In this document: positions 48,082 through 58,020 of the stretch, in pieces
Position numbering within the stretch: position 1 is the stretch's first letter
Layout of the letters: each line of letters opens with the position of its first letter
DNA from: Fusobacterium necrogenes
Lineage (GTDB): Bacteria; Fusobacteriota; Fusobacteriia; Fusobacteriales; Fusobacteriaceae
Assembly: GCF_900450765.1 (NCBI RefSeq)
Contig: NZ_UGGU01000003.1
Span: 186,001-250,000, forward strand
DNA: 64,000 bases
Reading direction: 5' to 3'
The notes under the pieces: generated by a model
Database searches by the model: none
The model's input: the letters and a program-made list of their open reading frames with translations, nothing else
Told to the model about the DNA's origin: nothing
Program-made: the position numbers and the translations under genes

Positions 48082-49366
48082 AAGAGTGGCTTTTTATACT
48101 TTAGGATGTAAGGTAAATCAATATGAAACGGAGAGTATAAAAAACCAACTTATTCAAAAGGGATATACAGAAACAGCTTTTGAAGATGAGGCTGATATCT
48201 ATATAGTTAATTCTTGTACTGTTACAAGTGTAGCAGATAGAAAGACAAGAAATATGTTAAGAAGAGCTAAAAAAGTAAATCCAAATAGTAAAGTAATAGT
48301 TACAGGGTGCTATGCACAAACTAATAGTAAAGAGCTATTAGAAATGGAAGATATAGATTATGTTATAGGAAATAAGTATAAAAAGGGAATAGTAAATTTT
48401 GTTGATGATATTGAAAATCGAACAATGGAAAGATTAAAAAATGATAATATTTTTGATGAATATGAGTATACGGAGTATGAATTTGCAACTTTAAGGGAGA
48501 TGTCAAGAGCATATGTAAAGATACAAGATGGGTGCAATAATTTTTGCTCATATTGTAAAATACCATTTGCAAGAGGAAGAAGTAGATCAAGGAAAAAAGA
48601 AAGTATCTTAAAAGAGATAAAAAGGCTTGTGAGCGAAGGATTTAAAGAAGTAATTTTAATAGGAATAAATCTTGGAGCTTATGGAGAAGATTTAGAGGAT
48701 GAGATAGGATTTGAAGATTTATTAGAAGAGGTTCTACAGATAGAAAATTTAGAAAGGGTTAGAATAGGATCTGTATACCCAGATAAAATTTCAGATAGAT
48801 TTATAGAGATGTTTAAATATAAAAAGCTCATGCCACATCTTCATATATCTCTTCAATCGTGTGATGATACAATTTTGAAGATGATGAAGAGAAATTATGG
48901 AAGTAATTTAATAGATGAAAGGCTTTCAAAGTTGAAAAATAATGTAGAAGGAATGGAGTACACAGCTGATATTATAGTTGGTTTCCCAGGAGAAACACAA
49001 GAGATGTTTCAAAATTCTTATGACTTAATAAATAAGATTGGATTTTCAGGACTACATATTTTTCAGTATTCAGATAGAGAGAAGACAATAGCAAGTAAGT
49101 TAGAAAATAAGGTAGACCCAAAGATAAAAAAAGAAAGAGCAGATAAATTAGAAGAATTAAAAAAAGAAATGTCTACAAAGGAAAGAAAAAAATATATAGG
49201 ACACAGTTTAAAAGTTTTAATAGAGGAGGAAATAGATGGATATTTATATGGATATAGTGATAACTATTTAAGAGTGAAAGTAAAAGGAGAGAAAGAGAAA
49301 ATAAATGAGATAGTAGAGGTGAAAATTGCCTCACTAGAAAAGGAGTTGTTGTTGGCAGATGAATAG
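48068..49366 (+). CDS. mtaB: tRNA t6A37 methylthiotransferase
   Basis: 432 residues. Radical SAM enzyme that methylthiolates t6A at tRNA position 37. Three-part layout: N-terminal UPF0004 domain with TLGCKVNQYETE, NSCTV and TGCYAQ (second cluster cysteines), the radical SAM core with QDGCNNFCSYCKIPFARGRSRSR, and a C-terminal TRAM-like domain. TLGCKVN rather than MiaB-type TYGCQMN supports MtaB. Overlaps its neighbours on both sides. Confidence 0.93.
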   Translation: MNFNKRVAFYTLGCKVNQYETESIKNQLIQKGYTETAFEDEADIYIVNSCTVTSVADRKTRNMLRRAKKVNPNSKVIVTGCYAQTNSKELLEMEDIDYVIGNKYKKGIVNFVDDIENRTMERLKNDNIFDEYEYTEYEFATLREMSRAYVKIQDGCNNFCSYCKIPFARGRSRSRKKESILKEIKRLVSEGFKEVILIGINLGAYGEDLEDEIGFEDLLEEVLQIENLERVRIGSVYPDKISDRFIEMFKYKKLMPHLHISLQSCDDTILKMMKRNYGSNLIDERLSKLKNNVEGMEYTADIIVGFPGETQEMFQNSYDLINKIGFSGLHIFQYSDREKTIASKLENKVDPKIKKERADKLEELKKEMSTKERKKYIGHSLKVLIEEEIDGYLYGYSDNYLRVKVKGEKEKINEIVEVKIASLEKELLLADE

Positions 49367-50327
49367 AAGAGTAAGGGCAATATTTACAGTGATTTTTATA
49401 ATAATTGTACTAGGAGGTTTTCTATTTTTAAACTCTATGAGAAAAAATCCAGAATTGGATAAAAATAGTAGTTATCTCATAATAGGAAAAGAAAATTTAA
49501 TAGCTGTTTATCAAGATAAATTAGCATTGAGAATACCTTATGAGATAAATATAGATAAAGAAAAAACTTTTGGCGAATTAGTCAATAGAAAAAATGAAGA
49601 AGAGGTTTTAAAAATAGTAAATAAAGTTTTACCAGTTCCTTTAAGTAATTATGTAAGAGTAAAATTTGGAAAAGTCAATTTAAATGTAAAAAATGCTAAA
49701 AATATACCTGAAACAACAGTAGATAATAAAAGATATATAGTTACATCTAGTTTACATTCATTGTATGAGACATTGTATAATGAGCAAGGAAATAAAAATG
49801 AGTTAAATGAAAATATTATAGTAGATGTATTGAATGCCAACGGAATAAATGGTTATGCTAGAAGAACTGGGGAAAATTTAAAAAATAAGTTAGGAATGAA
49901 ATATAATGCTGCTAACTACGAAAAAAATCTAGAAGAAAGTTATATTATTTTAAATGATATTTCAATTGAAAAAGCTGAGGATATAGTTATGCAACTAAAT
50001 GAGAAGTATTTTAAAATTCAACAAGTACCTACTATACCTACTTTAGCTAATATTGTGGTAGTTTTAGGACAGGAAAAAAATATAGATTTTGTTGTAGAAG
50101 TACTAGGTGATGATATTTCAAATGTTCAAAATGTAGGAAATGAATTAAAAAGAGAAGGTTATAAGAAAGTTGAAATTGAAAAAGAAAAAACTAAGGCTGA
50201 TAACTCAATAATAGAGTATGTTGCCGAAGATTATTTCATTGCTTATAAAATTTCTAAAATATTAAATATAGATAATTTGATTGAAAATAATAATTTAAAA
50301 AATAAAATAAGAGTGATAATAAAGTAG
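49359..50327 (+). CDS. membrane-anchored protein with LytR_C-like domains
   Basis: 322 residues. An N-terminal signal anchor (IFTVIFIIIVLGGFLFL) is followed by an extracytoplasmic region. IIVDVLNANGINGYARRTGE and the later LANIVVVLGQEK with ELKREGYKKVEIE resemble the C-terminal domain of LytR-type proteins, perhaps twice. It overlaps mtaB by 8 bases and sits upstream of the MreD-like and PBP2 genes, so a role in the cell wall is plausible. Not assigned. Confidence 0.6.
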   Translation: MNRRVRAIFTVIFIIIVLGGFLFLNSMRKNPELDKNSSYLIIGKENLIAVYQDKLALRIPYEINIDKEKTFGELVNRKNEEEVLKIVNKVLPVPLSNYVRVKFGKVNLNVKNAKNIPETTVDNKRYIVTSSLHSLYETLYNEQGNKNELNENIIVDVLNANGINGYARRTGENLKNKLGMKYNAANYEKNLEESYIILNDISIEKAEDIVMQLNEKYFKIQQVPTIPTLANIVVVLGQEKNIDFVVEVLGDDISNVQNVGNELKREGYKKVEIEKEKTKADNSIIEYVAEDYFIAYKISKILNIDNLIENNNLKNKIRVIIK

Positions 50328-50337
50328 TGAGTTAATT

Positions 50338-50751
50338 ATGGTATATCTATTTTCTTATTTTATCGTGCTATTTGAAGTAAGCTTACCTCTTTCAGGAGGA
50401 ATATATGGGGTAACTCTTACATTTATGACATATTTAGTAAATTTAAAAAGAGAAAGGGGAATTTGGCCATTTGCTATAATAATTCTCATTCACTCTTTTC
50501 AGAGAAAGGATTTTATAGAGGTATCTCTTATATTAATAGGAGGGTACTATCTAATTTATTATTTGTTGAGATATCTAAACTATAGTAAAAGTAATATTAT
50601 AGTGATTACTCTTTTTCAAATAATTATATATCTTATTCTTTCTATTGGAGATTTTAAAAGAGAGTATCTTATTATAAATAGTAGTAGTTTTCTAATTTTA
50701 AATTATATATATATGAGAATTTCAAAAAAGAAGGATAGTATTAAAGGATAG
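50338..50751 (+). CDS. small membrane protein, MreD-like position
   Basis: 137 residues with about four or five hydrophobic segments and few motifs. Its size, topology and place two bases before the PBP2 gene match MreD, the membrane partner of MreC and PBP2, but sequence similarity cannot be judged. mreB and mreC are not in this window. Hypothetical otherwise. Confidence 0.55.
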   Translation: MVYLFSYFIVLFEVSLPLSGGIYGVTLTFMTYLVNLKRERGIWPFAIIILIHSFQRKDFIEVSLILIGGYYLIYYLLRYLNYSKSNIIVITLFQIIIYLILSIGDFKREYLIINSSSFLILNYIYMRISKKKDSIKG

Positions 50752-50753
50752 TT

Positions 50754-52601
50754 ATGAAAAAGATGAAGAGAAGGAATATTAATATAAAACTTGGTGAGGA
50801 TAATAGTGCTAGAGATATAATATTGAAGTTCTTTATATTGCTAGTTTTTTTTCTTATTGCTTTTAGAATGTTTTATCTACAAGTTTTAATGGGAGATAAA
50901 TATTCCTATCTCTCTCAAAGAAATAGAATCAAGATAAAAGAGGTAGAAGCCCCTAGAGGAAAGATATATGATAGAAAAGGAAGGCTTGTTGTAACAAATG
51001 GGTCTGGGTATAGATTGGTATATCTCCAAGAGAGAAAACAAACACCTGAGATTTTAAAAGAAATTAGTGAAGTAACTGGTTACAGTGAAGAGTATATTTC
51101 AAAAAGAATAAAATATGGAGAAATTTTTCCATATACTAGGGAAAATGTAATAATTGATGATTTGAAGCCAGAGATAGCTCATAAATTGGTTGAACAATTG
51201 ATGGATTATCCATATCTTCAAGTACAAACTTATTCAAAGAGAAGATATCTATATGATGATGTAGCGGCACATAGTATAGGTTATGTAAAGAAAATTTCTG
51301 AAAAGGAGTATGAAAGGCTAAAGGATCAAGGATATGGGCCGAGGGATATCATTGGTAAAGATGGACTTGAGAGTGAGTATGATAAGGAACTTCAAGGGGA
51401 AGATGGCTATGAATACATAGAAGTAAATGCACTTAATAGACTTCAAAGAAAAATAGAGGAAAAAAAGAATCCAATTCCAGGTAAAGATATATATATAACG
51501 TTGGATATGGAGCTTCAAGAATATATGGAAAAACAATTTGAAGCGGATGGAAGATCAGGAGCTTTCATAGCTTTAAATCCTAAAAATGGGGAGATACTTA
51601 CAATGGTAAGTTATCCTACATATTCATTAAATATGTTTAGTTCACAAATATCCTATGATGAATGGGATAAAATAATAAATGATCCTAGAAAACCACTTTC
51701 TAATAAGGCAATAGCAGGAGAGTATCCACCAGGATCAGTATTTAAAGTAGTATCAGCAATAGCCTTTTTAGAAAATGGAATAGATCCAAAAGAGCAATAT
51801 TATGATAAAAATGGATATTATCAGATAGGAAAATGGAGATGGAGAGCATGGAAAGCTGGAGGACATGGGTATACAGATATGAGAAAATCCATTATTGAGT
51901 CTGCTAACCCATATTACTATAAAAATTCAGATAAGATTGGACATAAGCCAATCATAGATGTAGCTGCATCTTTTGGATTAGGAGATAGAACTGGGATAGA
52001 TATTCCAGGAGAGAAAAAAGGTTTACTTCCTGACGTAGTTTGGAAAAAGAAAATGATAGGAAGTGGTTGGTTTAAGGGAGATACTATTTTGTTATCAATA
52101 GGACAAGGGTATCTTTTAACAACACCATTACAAATAGCAAATCTTTATACTGCAATTGCAAATAGAGGAGAGGTATATACTCCACATCTAGTAAAAGAAT
52201 TTCAAGATTTTAAAGGAAATATATATCCAGTAGAACCACAAAAGGAGAAGATAAAACAGTATCCTAAATCTTATTATAATATTTTAAATGATGCTTTGGT
52301 AGCAACTGTATCAGAAGATAATGGGACAACGAAGATTTTGAGAACAAAGGGAATAGATGTAGCTGCAAAGAGTGGTTCAGCTCAAAATGCTCATTCAAAG
52401 ATAACTCATGCTTGGGTAGCTGGATATTTCCCTGCTGAAAATCCGGAGATAGTCTTTGCTACTATTTTAGAAGGAGCTGGAGGAGGAGGGGCTGTAGCTG
52501 GTGGAATGACTAGGAAATTTATTGATAAGTACCTAGAAATAAAAAACAGACCTGAAGCTGATCTTGAAAAGAATAAAGAATTTGAAAATGAAAAGTCGTA
52601 A
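50754..52601 (+). CDS. mrdA: penicillin-binding protein 2 (transpeptidase)
   Basis: 615 residues. Elongation-specific peptidoglycan transpeptidase, anchored by one N-terminal helix (about 22-42). The dimerisation domain begins VEAPRGKIYDRKGRLVVTN. The catalytic SxxK is in YPPGSVFKV (Ser near 328), the SxN is ESANPYYY, and the KSG is AAKSGSAQN near 538. Follows the MreD-like gene, forming the usual elongasome pair. Confidence 0.95.
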   Translation: MKKMKRRNINIKLGEDNSARDIILKFFILLVFFLIAFRMFYLQVLMGDKYSYLSQRNRIKIKEVEAPRGKIYDRKGRLVVTNGSGYRLVYLQERKQTPEILKEISEVTGYSEEYISKRIKYGEIFPYTRENVIIDDLKPEIAHKLVEQLMDYPYLQVQTYSKRRYLYDDVAAHSIGYVKKISEKEYERLKDQGYGPRDIIGKDGLESEYDKELQGEDGYEYIEVNALNRLQRKIEEKKNPIPGKDIYITLDMELQEYMEKQFEADGRSGAFIALNPKNGEILTMVSYPTYSLNMFSSQISYDEWDKIINDPRKPLSNKAIAGEYPPGSVFKVVSAIAFLENGIDPKEQYYDKNGYYQIGKWRWRAWKAGGHGYTDMRKSIIESANPYYYKNSDKIGHKPIIDVAASFGLGDRTGIDIPGEKKGLLPDVVWKKKMIGSGWFKGDTILLSIGQGYLLTTPLQIANLYTAIANRGEVYTPHLVKEFQDFKGNIYPVEPQKEKIKQYPKSYYNILNDALVATVSEDNGTTKILRTKGIDVAAKSGSAQNAHSKITHAWVAGYFPAENPEIVFATILEGAGGGGAVAGGMTRKFIDKYLEIKNRPEADLEKNKEFENEKS

Positions 52602-52635
52602 TGGTGGAGGTAAGATTTAAAAAGAAGGAGAGAAG

Positions 52636-54540
52636 ATGTTAAGGACAGAAAAAGGTAGTATAAGTCAAGAAAAGAAAAAAAGATTAGAAAGAAAGATTAA
52701 AATGGCAACAAAATCAACTGAAGTAGTTGAGATAAAAGAAAAAATAAAAGCTATAAAGGATGAGATTAAGGATTTAAAAAATGAAAAACCTAAGAAATCT
52801 ACTTTAAAACTGAATAAGGAAAAAAAGATAGAAAAAGTAGTGGTAGTTGAAACAAAAGAGGCTAAGGCACAAAAAGAGGAAAAAATGTATGTAATTCCCC
52901 TTGGTGGATTAGAAGAAGTTGGAAAAAATAGTACTGTGGTTCAATATAGAGATGAGATAATAATAATTGACTCAGGAGTTATTTTTCCAGATGATAATTT
53001 ATTAGGAATAGATTTAGTTATTCCGGATTTTAGTTTTTTAGAGAATAATAAAGATAAAATAAAAGGTCTTTTTGTAACTCATGGACATGAAGATCATATA
53101 GGCTCTATTCCATATCTTTATCAAAAGATAGATAAATCAGTTCCTATGTTTGGTGGAAAATTGACACTTGCTTTAGCTAAGTCAAAATTTGAAAATGGGT
53201 TTGGAAAAGATATTCCGAAAATGAAAGAAGTAAAGGGTCGAACAAAGATAAAAGTAGGAAAATATTTCACTGTAGAGTTTATAAAAGTTACTCATTCTAT
53301 AACTGATGCTTACTCTATATTGGTAACTACTCCAGCTGGAACAGTTTTTCATACTGGGGATTTTAAAATAGATTTGACTCCTGTAGATGGAGATGGAGTA
53401 GATTTTGCAAGACTTTCTCAAATAGGAGAACAAGGAGTGGATCTTATGTTATCTGACTCTACTAACTCTGAAGTTGATGGATTTACTCCGTCTGAAAGAA
53501 GTGTAGGAGAGGCTTTTAAAGTTGAATTTTCAAAGGCTAAAGGTAGAATTATAGTTGCAGCATTTGCATCTCATGTACATAGATTACAACAGATAGTGAA
53601 TGTGTCAAAGGAATATGGAAGGAAGATTGCAATAGATGGAAGAAGTTTAGTAAAAGTGTTTGAAATAGCTGGAAGTTTAGGTTATTTAAAAGTACCTAAT
53701 GATATGATGGTACCACTTTCTGAAGTAGATGCTTTGAAAGATAATAAAGTGGTAATACTTTGTACTGGAACACAGGGAGAGCCGATGGCTGCTCTATCAA
53801 GAATAGCTAAAAATATGCATAAACACATAAAGATAAAAGAAGGAGATACAGTAATTATATCGGCTACGCCTATTCCTGGAAATGAAAGAGCAGTATCTAA
53901 TAATATAAATAATCTATTAAAATATGATGCAGAGGTTGTATTTAAAAAAATAGCTGGAATACACGTATCTGGACATGGAAGTAAGGAAGAACAAAAACTT
54001 ATGTTAAATCTTATTAAGCCAAAATATTTTATGCCAGTACATGGAGAGCATAAGATGTTAAAAGCTCATCAAGACACAGCTATGGAGACAGGGATCCCTA
54101 AGAATAATATAATTATAGCTCAAAATGGTAGTAAGATAGAGGTTACAAAATCAGGAGCTAGAATAAAAGGTAAAGTAAATGCAGGATGTACTTTAGTAGA
54201 TGGTTTAGGTGTTGGAGATATTGGAAATATAGTATTAAAAGATAGACAACAATTATCACAAGATGGAGTTGTAGTAATAGTGTTTACTTTAGATAGAGAA
54301 ACAGGAAGAATAGTAGCAGGACCAGATATTGTAACTAGAGGATTTGTGTATTCTAAAGAATCTGATGATATAATAAAAGAGGCTATAGAGAATATAAAAG
54401 AAAAAATAGGAAATACCTCTAATTATTATTCGAAAGATTGGGGAATGCTAAAAAATACAACAAAAGATATAGCAGCTAGATTTTTCTATAATAAAACTAA
54501 GAGAAATCCAATGATTTTACCAATAGTTATGGAAGTATAA
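52636..54540 (+). CDS. rnj: ribonuclease J
   Basis: 634 residues. Metallo-beta-lactamase/beta-CASP nuclease that degrades and matures RNA. The metal site THGHEDHIGSIPY is near 148-160, SDSTNSEVDGFTPSE and GTQGEPMAALSRIA belong to the beta-CASP region, and HVSGHGSKEEQKLML the closing histidine. A lysine/glutamate-rich N-terminal extension of about 80 residues precedes the core. AAGGAG site before ATG supports the long start. Confidence 0.93.
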   Translation: MLRTEKGSISQEKKKRLERKIKMATKSTEVVEIKEKIKAIKDEIKDLKNEKPKKSTLKLNKEKKIEKVVVVETKEAKAQKEEKMYVIPLGGLEEVGKNSTVVQYRDEIIIIDSGVIFPDDNLLGIDLVIPDFSFLENNKDKIKGLFVTHGHEDHIGSIPYLYQKIDKSVPMFGGKLTLALAKSKFENGFGKDIPKMKEVKGRTKIKVGKYFTVEFIKVTHSITDAYSILVTTPAGTVFHTGDFKIDLTPVDGDGVDFARLSQIGEQGVDLMLSDSTNSEVDGFTPSERSVGEAFKVEFSKAKGRIIVAAFASHVHRLQQIVNVSKEYGRKIAIDGRSLVKVFEIAGSLGYLKVPNDMMVPLSEVDALKDNKVVILCTGTQGEPMAALSRIAKNMHKHIKIKEGDTVIISATPIPGNERAVSNNINNLLKYDAEVVFKKIAGIHVSGHGSKEEQKLMLNLIKPKYFMPVHGEHKMLKAHQDTAMETGIPKNNIIIAQNGSKIEVTKSGARIKGKVNAGCTLVDGLGVGDIGNIVLKDRQQLSQDGVVVIVFTLDRETGRIVAGPDIVTRGFVYSKESDDIIKEAIENIKEKIGNTSNYYSKDWGMLKNTTKDIAARFFYNKTKRNPMILPIVMEV

Positions 54541-54569
54541 TCTAAGTACATTAAAGTAAGGAGATAAAT

Positions 54570-54875
54570 ATGGAGTTAACAAGTAAAAAAAGAGCGTACT
54601 TGAGGAAGAAAGCACATGGTTTAGATGCTTTGGTAAGAATAGGAAAGGATGGGGTCACAACTAATTTAATTCAAAGTATATTGGATGCTATAGAATCAAG
54701 AGAGTTATTAAAAGTAAAGATTCTTCAAAATTGTGAAGAGGAAAAGGAAGAGGTATTAGTACAACTTTCTAAATATAAGGAATTTGAAGTAGTTGGAATG
54801 ATAGGAAGAACTATTATTTTGTTTAAGGAGAATAAAGATAAGCCAGTTGTGTCTTTAGAGCTGAAAAATATTTAA
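54570..54875 (+). CDS. yhbY: YhbY-type CRM-domain RNA-binding protein
   Basis: 101 residues. LTSKKRAYLRKKAHGLDALVRIGKDGVT then VKILQNCEEEKEEV form the CRM (CRS1-YhbY) domain, which binds pre-50S ribosomal subunits. The standard GLxxxVRIGKxG loop is present. It sits between RNase J and the DUF212 gene. Confidence 0.9.
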   Translation: MELTSKKRAYLRKKAHGLDALVRIGKDGVTTNLIQSILDAIESRELLKVKILQNCEEEKEEVLVQLSKYKEFEVVGMIGRTIILFKENKDKPVVSLELKNI

Positions 54876-54894
54876 ATGAAAGGGGATGTGAGCT

Positions 54895-55380
54895 ATGAAT
54901 CATGGTATAATTTTTGGAAATAGAATATTAGATATAGTTTTTATAGCTTGGTTTATAGCTCAATTCTATAAAGTTTTATCTACATTTTTTATAGATAAAA
55001 AATTTGATATAAAAAGGATGTGGGAAACTGGTGGAATGCCTAGTTCTCATAGCTCAACTGTTTCTTGTTTAACAACTTGTATAGGTATTTGTTATGGTGT
55101 AAGTAGTGATATATTTGCTATAGCAATAGTATTCTCGGTTATAGTTATGTATGATGCTACTGGAATAAGAAGAGCAGCAGGAAAACAAGCCGGAGTAATT
55201 AATCAATTTATTGAAAAAATACCCCTCATGTTAGGAGAAAAGAGGTATGAAAGATATTTTGGAAAAGAAAAAAGTGAAAAATTGAAAGAGCTTTTAGGAC
55301 ACACACCTTTTGAAGTATTAATAGGGTGTATTTTAGGAATAGTGGTAGCTTTAATTTTTACTGATTATTTACAGGGGTAG
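54895..55380 (+). CDS. divergent PAP2 family protein (DUF212)
   Basis: 161 residues. Several membrane helices, with TGGMPSSHSSTVSCLTT, the conserved region of DUF212 (YuiD) proteins related to PAP2 phosphatases, and YDATGIRRAAGKQAGVIN. Likely acts on a lipid phosphate in the membrane, but activity is unproven. It is four bases from dxs, which supplies isoprenoid precursors for lipid carriers. Confidence 0.85.
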   Translation: MNHGIIFGNRILDIVFIAWFIAQFYKVLSTFFIDKKFDIKRMWETGGMPSSHSSTVSCLTTCIGICYGVSSDIFAIAIVFSVIVMYDATGIRRAAGKQAGVINQFIEKIPLMLGEKRYERYFGKEKSEKLKELLGHTPFEVLIGCILGIVVALIFTDYLQG

Positions 55381-55383
55381 AAG

Positions 55384-57207
55384 ATGGAAGAAATATTTAA
55401 AATGAGTATAGATGAGATGAATAAGAAAGTATACGAGATTAGAGAGATTTTGATAGAAACAGTAAGTAGAAATGGTGGACATCTATCTTCAAATTTAGGA
55501 ATAGTAGAGTTAACTCTAGCCTTACATAAGGTTTTTGATTTTTCAAAAGACAGATTAATATTTGATGTAGGGCATCAATCTTATGTTCATAAATTACTTA
55601 CTGGTAGAGATAAAGAGTTCTCAACCTTAAGACAAAGAGGTGGTATAGGTCCGTTTAGTGATCCTAAAGAGAGTAATACTGATCCTTTTATTTCTGGACA
55701 TGCAGGAACTGGACTTTCAGCTGGTGCTGGAATAGCTATGGCTTCTCCAGAAAAAAAAGTAGTTGTAGTAGTAGGAGATGCCGCTATATCTAATGGACAC
55801 TCATTAGAGGCCTTAAATAATATAGGTGGAAATAAATTAAAAAATATGATAGTTATCTTAAACGATAATGAGATGTCAATAGGAGAAAATGTAGGTTCAC
55901 TTTCAAAATTTTTTGGTAAGTTTATGGTAAGTGAAAAGTATATGAATTTTAGAGATGATATAAAAGGGTTAATTAAAAAATTAAAGGCTGATAAATTTTC
56001 AGATACCTTAGAGAGAGTAGAATTTTCTGTAAAGAATTTCTTTTTACCTTTGAACATGTTAGAAAGTTTAGGATTTAAATTTTTTGGAGTTTTAGATGGT
56101 CATAATCTAGAGGAATTAATATCAACTTTTAATAAGATAAAAAATATAAATGGACCAATATTTATACATATAAAAACTCAAAAAGGAAAAGGGTACTCTT
56201 ATGCTGAGAAGGATAAAGAGAAATTTCATGGGATTTCTCCTTTTGATATGAAAACTGGAAATACTGCTTCAAGTGTAAAAACTTATTCAAGTATATTTGG
56301 AAGTGAAATAGTAAGATTGGCTCAAGAAGATGAAAAGATATATACTATATGTTCTGGTATGGTAAAAGGAACAGGACTTGGAGATTTTTTTAAAAAATTT
56401 CCAGAGCGAGCTATAGACACTGGTATAGCTGAAGGGCATGCTGTCACATTTGCTGGTGGTCTTGCCACTCAAGGAAAAAAACCATATGTGGCTATATATT
56501 CTACATTTTTACAAAGAGCTTATAGTCAACTCATTCATGATATCTCCTTACAAAAATTACCTGTTAGATTTATAGTTGATAGGGCTGGAATAGTTGGAGA
56601 AGATGGAAAAACTCATAATGGACTCTATGATTTATCGATATTTTTAACTATTCCAAATTATACAGTTTTAGTTCCTTCTACATCGAAAGAATTAGTTGAA
56701 ATGTTAGAATTTTCTAGAGATTTTGAATCTGGACCTTTAGTTATAAGAATTCCAAGAGAGGTAGAATATAATGTGGAAGATGCCAAAGAGTTTAAGTTTG
56801 GAAAATGGACGGAATTAAGAAAAGGTAAAGATAATCTTTTTATAGCTATAGGAAGTATGGTTAAAGAGATTCTTGATATAGAAGATAATTTGAAAGCTAG
56901 AGGAATAGAAGGTACGATTGTTAATGCTTCTACCGTAAGACCACTAGATGAAAAATATCTTTTAGAGTCTGTAAAAGAGTATAAAAATATATTTGTTTTA
57001 GAAGAAGCCTATGAGAAAAACTCTTTTGGAAGTAGTATAATAGAATTTTTTAATGAAAGAAATATAGGTGTATTGGTAAGAAAAATAGCTTTAAAGGAGG
57101 GAGCTATTCCTCATGGAAAAAGAAGTGAGCTTTTGGAAGAGTTTGGATTGAGAGGCGAAAATTTAATAAAAAGAATTGAGGAAAAAATAAATGGAGGAAA
57201 AAAATAG
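55384..57207 (+). CDS. dxs: 1-deoxy-D-xylulose-5-phosphate synthase
   Basis: 607 residues, the usual length. First enzyme of the non-mevalonate isoprenoid pathway, condensing pyruvate and glyceraldehyde-3-phosphate on thiamine diphosphate. SRNGGHLSSNLGIVELTLALH, VFDFSKDRLIFDVGHQSYVHK, the thiamine loop VGDAAISNGHSLEALNN and DTGIAEGHAVTFAGG are present. Its end overlaps the next gene by 17 bases. Confidence 0.96.
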   Translation: MEEIFKMSIDEMNKKVYEIREILIETVSRNGGHLSSNLGIVELTLALHKVFDFSKDRLIFDVGHQSYVHKLLTGRDKEFSTLRQRGGIGPFSDPKESNTDPFISGHAGTGLSAGAGIAMASPEKKVVVVVGDAAISNGHSLEALNNIGGNKLKNMIVILNDNEMSIGENVGSLSKFFGKFMVSEKYMNFRDDIKGLIKKLKADKFSDTLERVEFSVKNFFLPLNMLESLGFKFFGVLDGHNLEELISTFNKIKNINGPIFIHIKTQKGKGYSYAEKDKEKFHGISPFDMKTGNTASSVKTYSSIFGSEIVRLAQEDEKIYTICSGMVKGTGLGDFFKKFPERAIDTGIAEGHAVTFAGGLATQGKKPYVAIYSTFLQRAYSQLIHDISLQKLPVRFIVDRAGIVGEDGKTHNGLYDLSIFLTIPNYTVLVPSTSKELVEMLEFSRDFESGPLVIRIPREVEYNVEDAKEFKFGKWTELRKGKDNLFIAIGSMVKEILDIEDNLKARGIEGTIVNASTVRPLDEKYLLESVKEYKNIFVLEEAYEKNSFGSSIIEFFNERNIGVLVRKIALKEGAIPHGKRSELLEEFGLRGENLIKRIEEKINGGKK

Positions 57208-58015
57208 GAGAGCACTTGCTTTTATCACCTCTTTATTAGAACTAGAGATGGTACAAGACTTAGAACTTTTTGATGACCAAGGGGTAAAGGTTTCTACTCA
57301 TACATATGATGTTTTAAAAATTTCAATAGATGAGTTAAAAAGAGATTATAAAACATTTTTAGAGGCTAAAGAAAGAGTTGATTTTTTTGCTTTAACAGTT
57401 GGAATAATAATACATGATTTGAGTAAGGGAAGTATAAGGAAAACTGAAGAGAAATTTTCACATTCACAGATGATGTTGAAAAAACCCGAATATATAACAA
57501 AAGAAGCGGAAAGAGTCTTAGAGGAGATAGAAGAAAAAATAGGAGTGGAATTAAAGGATAATGTTAGGAAAAATATTATTCATATAGTTCTATCTCATCA
57601 TGGAAAATGGGGGAAGGTCCAACCTAATACTAAAGAGGCTCATATTGTTCATAGAGCCGATATGTATTCGGCTAAATATCATCGAATAAACCCAATAGGA
57701 GCGGATAAAATTTTAGAGCTTTTAGCAAAAGGGATACAATTAGATGATATTCCAGAAAGGCTCAATTGTACTCAAGGTGTTGTCAAAGACAGATTAAAAA
57801 GAGCAAAACAGGAATTGAATGTAAAGACGACAAAACAACTTTTAAACTATTATAAAAAGAATAAAAAGATTCCAATAGGAGATAATTTCTTTATTCAAAG
57901 AGTTAGAGAAACTGAAAAATTAAAAAGAGTGGTGGATAAAAAAGGTTTTAAAAATATAATGCTAGAGAGTCCACTATTACCATATATGATAGATGAGGAA
58001 ATATTTAAAGTCTGA
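57191..58015 (+). CDS. HD domain protein with C-terminal HTH-like segment
   Basis: 274 residues. The HD motif is IIIHDLSKGS (about 77-86) with later LSHHGKWG and HRADMYSAKYHRI, so a metal-dependent phosphohydrolase. Residues about 183-215 (LLAKGIQLDDIPERLNCTQGVVKDRLKRAKQEL) look like a sigma-factor region 4-type helix-turn-helix. Combining hydrolase and HTH is unusual. Substrate and DNA role are unknown. ATG 57191 overlaps dxs; GAGG site 9 bases upstream. Confidence 0.72.
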   Translation: MEEKNRRALAFITSLLELEMVQDLELFDDQGVKVSTHTYDVLKISIDELKRDYKTFLEAKERVDFFALTVGIIIHDLSKGSIRKTEEKFSHSQMMLKKPEYITKEAERVLEEIEEKIGVELKDNVRKNIIHIVLSHHGKWGKVQPNTKEAHIVHRADMYSAKYHRINPIGADKILELLAKGIQLDDIPERLNCTQGVVKDRLKRAKQELNVKTTKQLLNYYKKNKKIPIGDNFFIQRVRETEKLKRVVDKKGFKNIMLESPLLPYMIDEEIFKV

Positions 58016-58020
58016 GGTGT

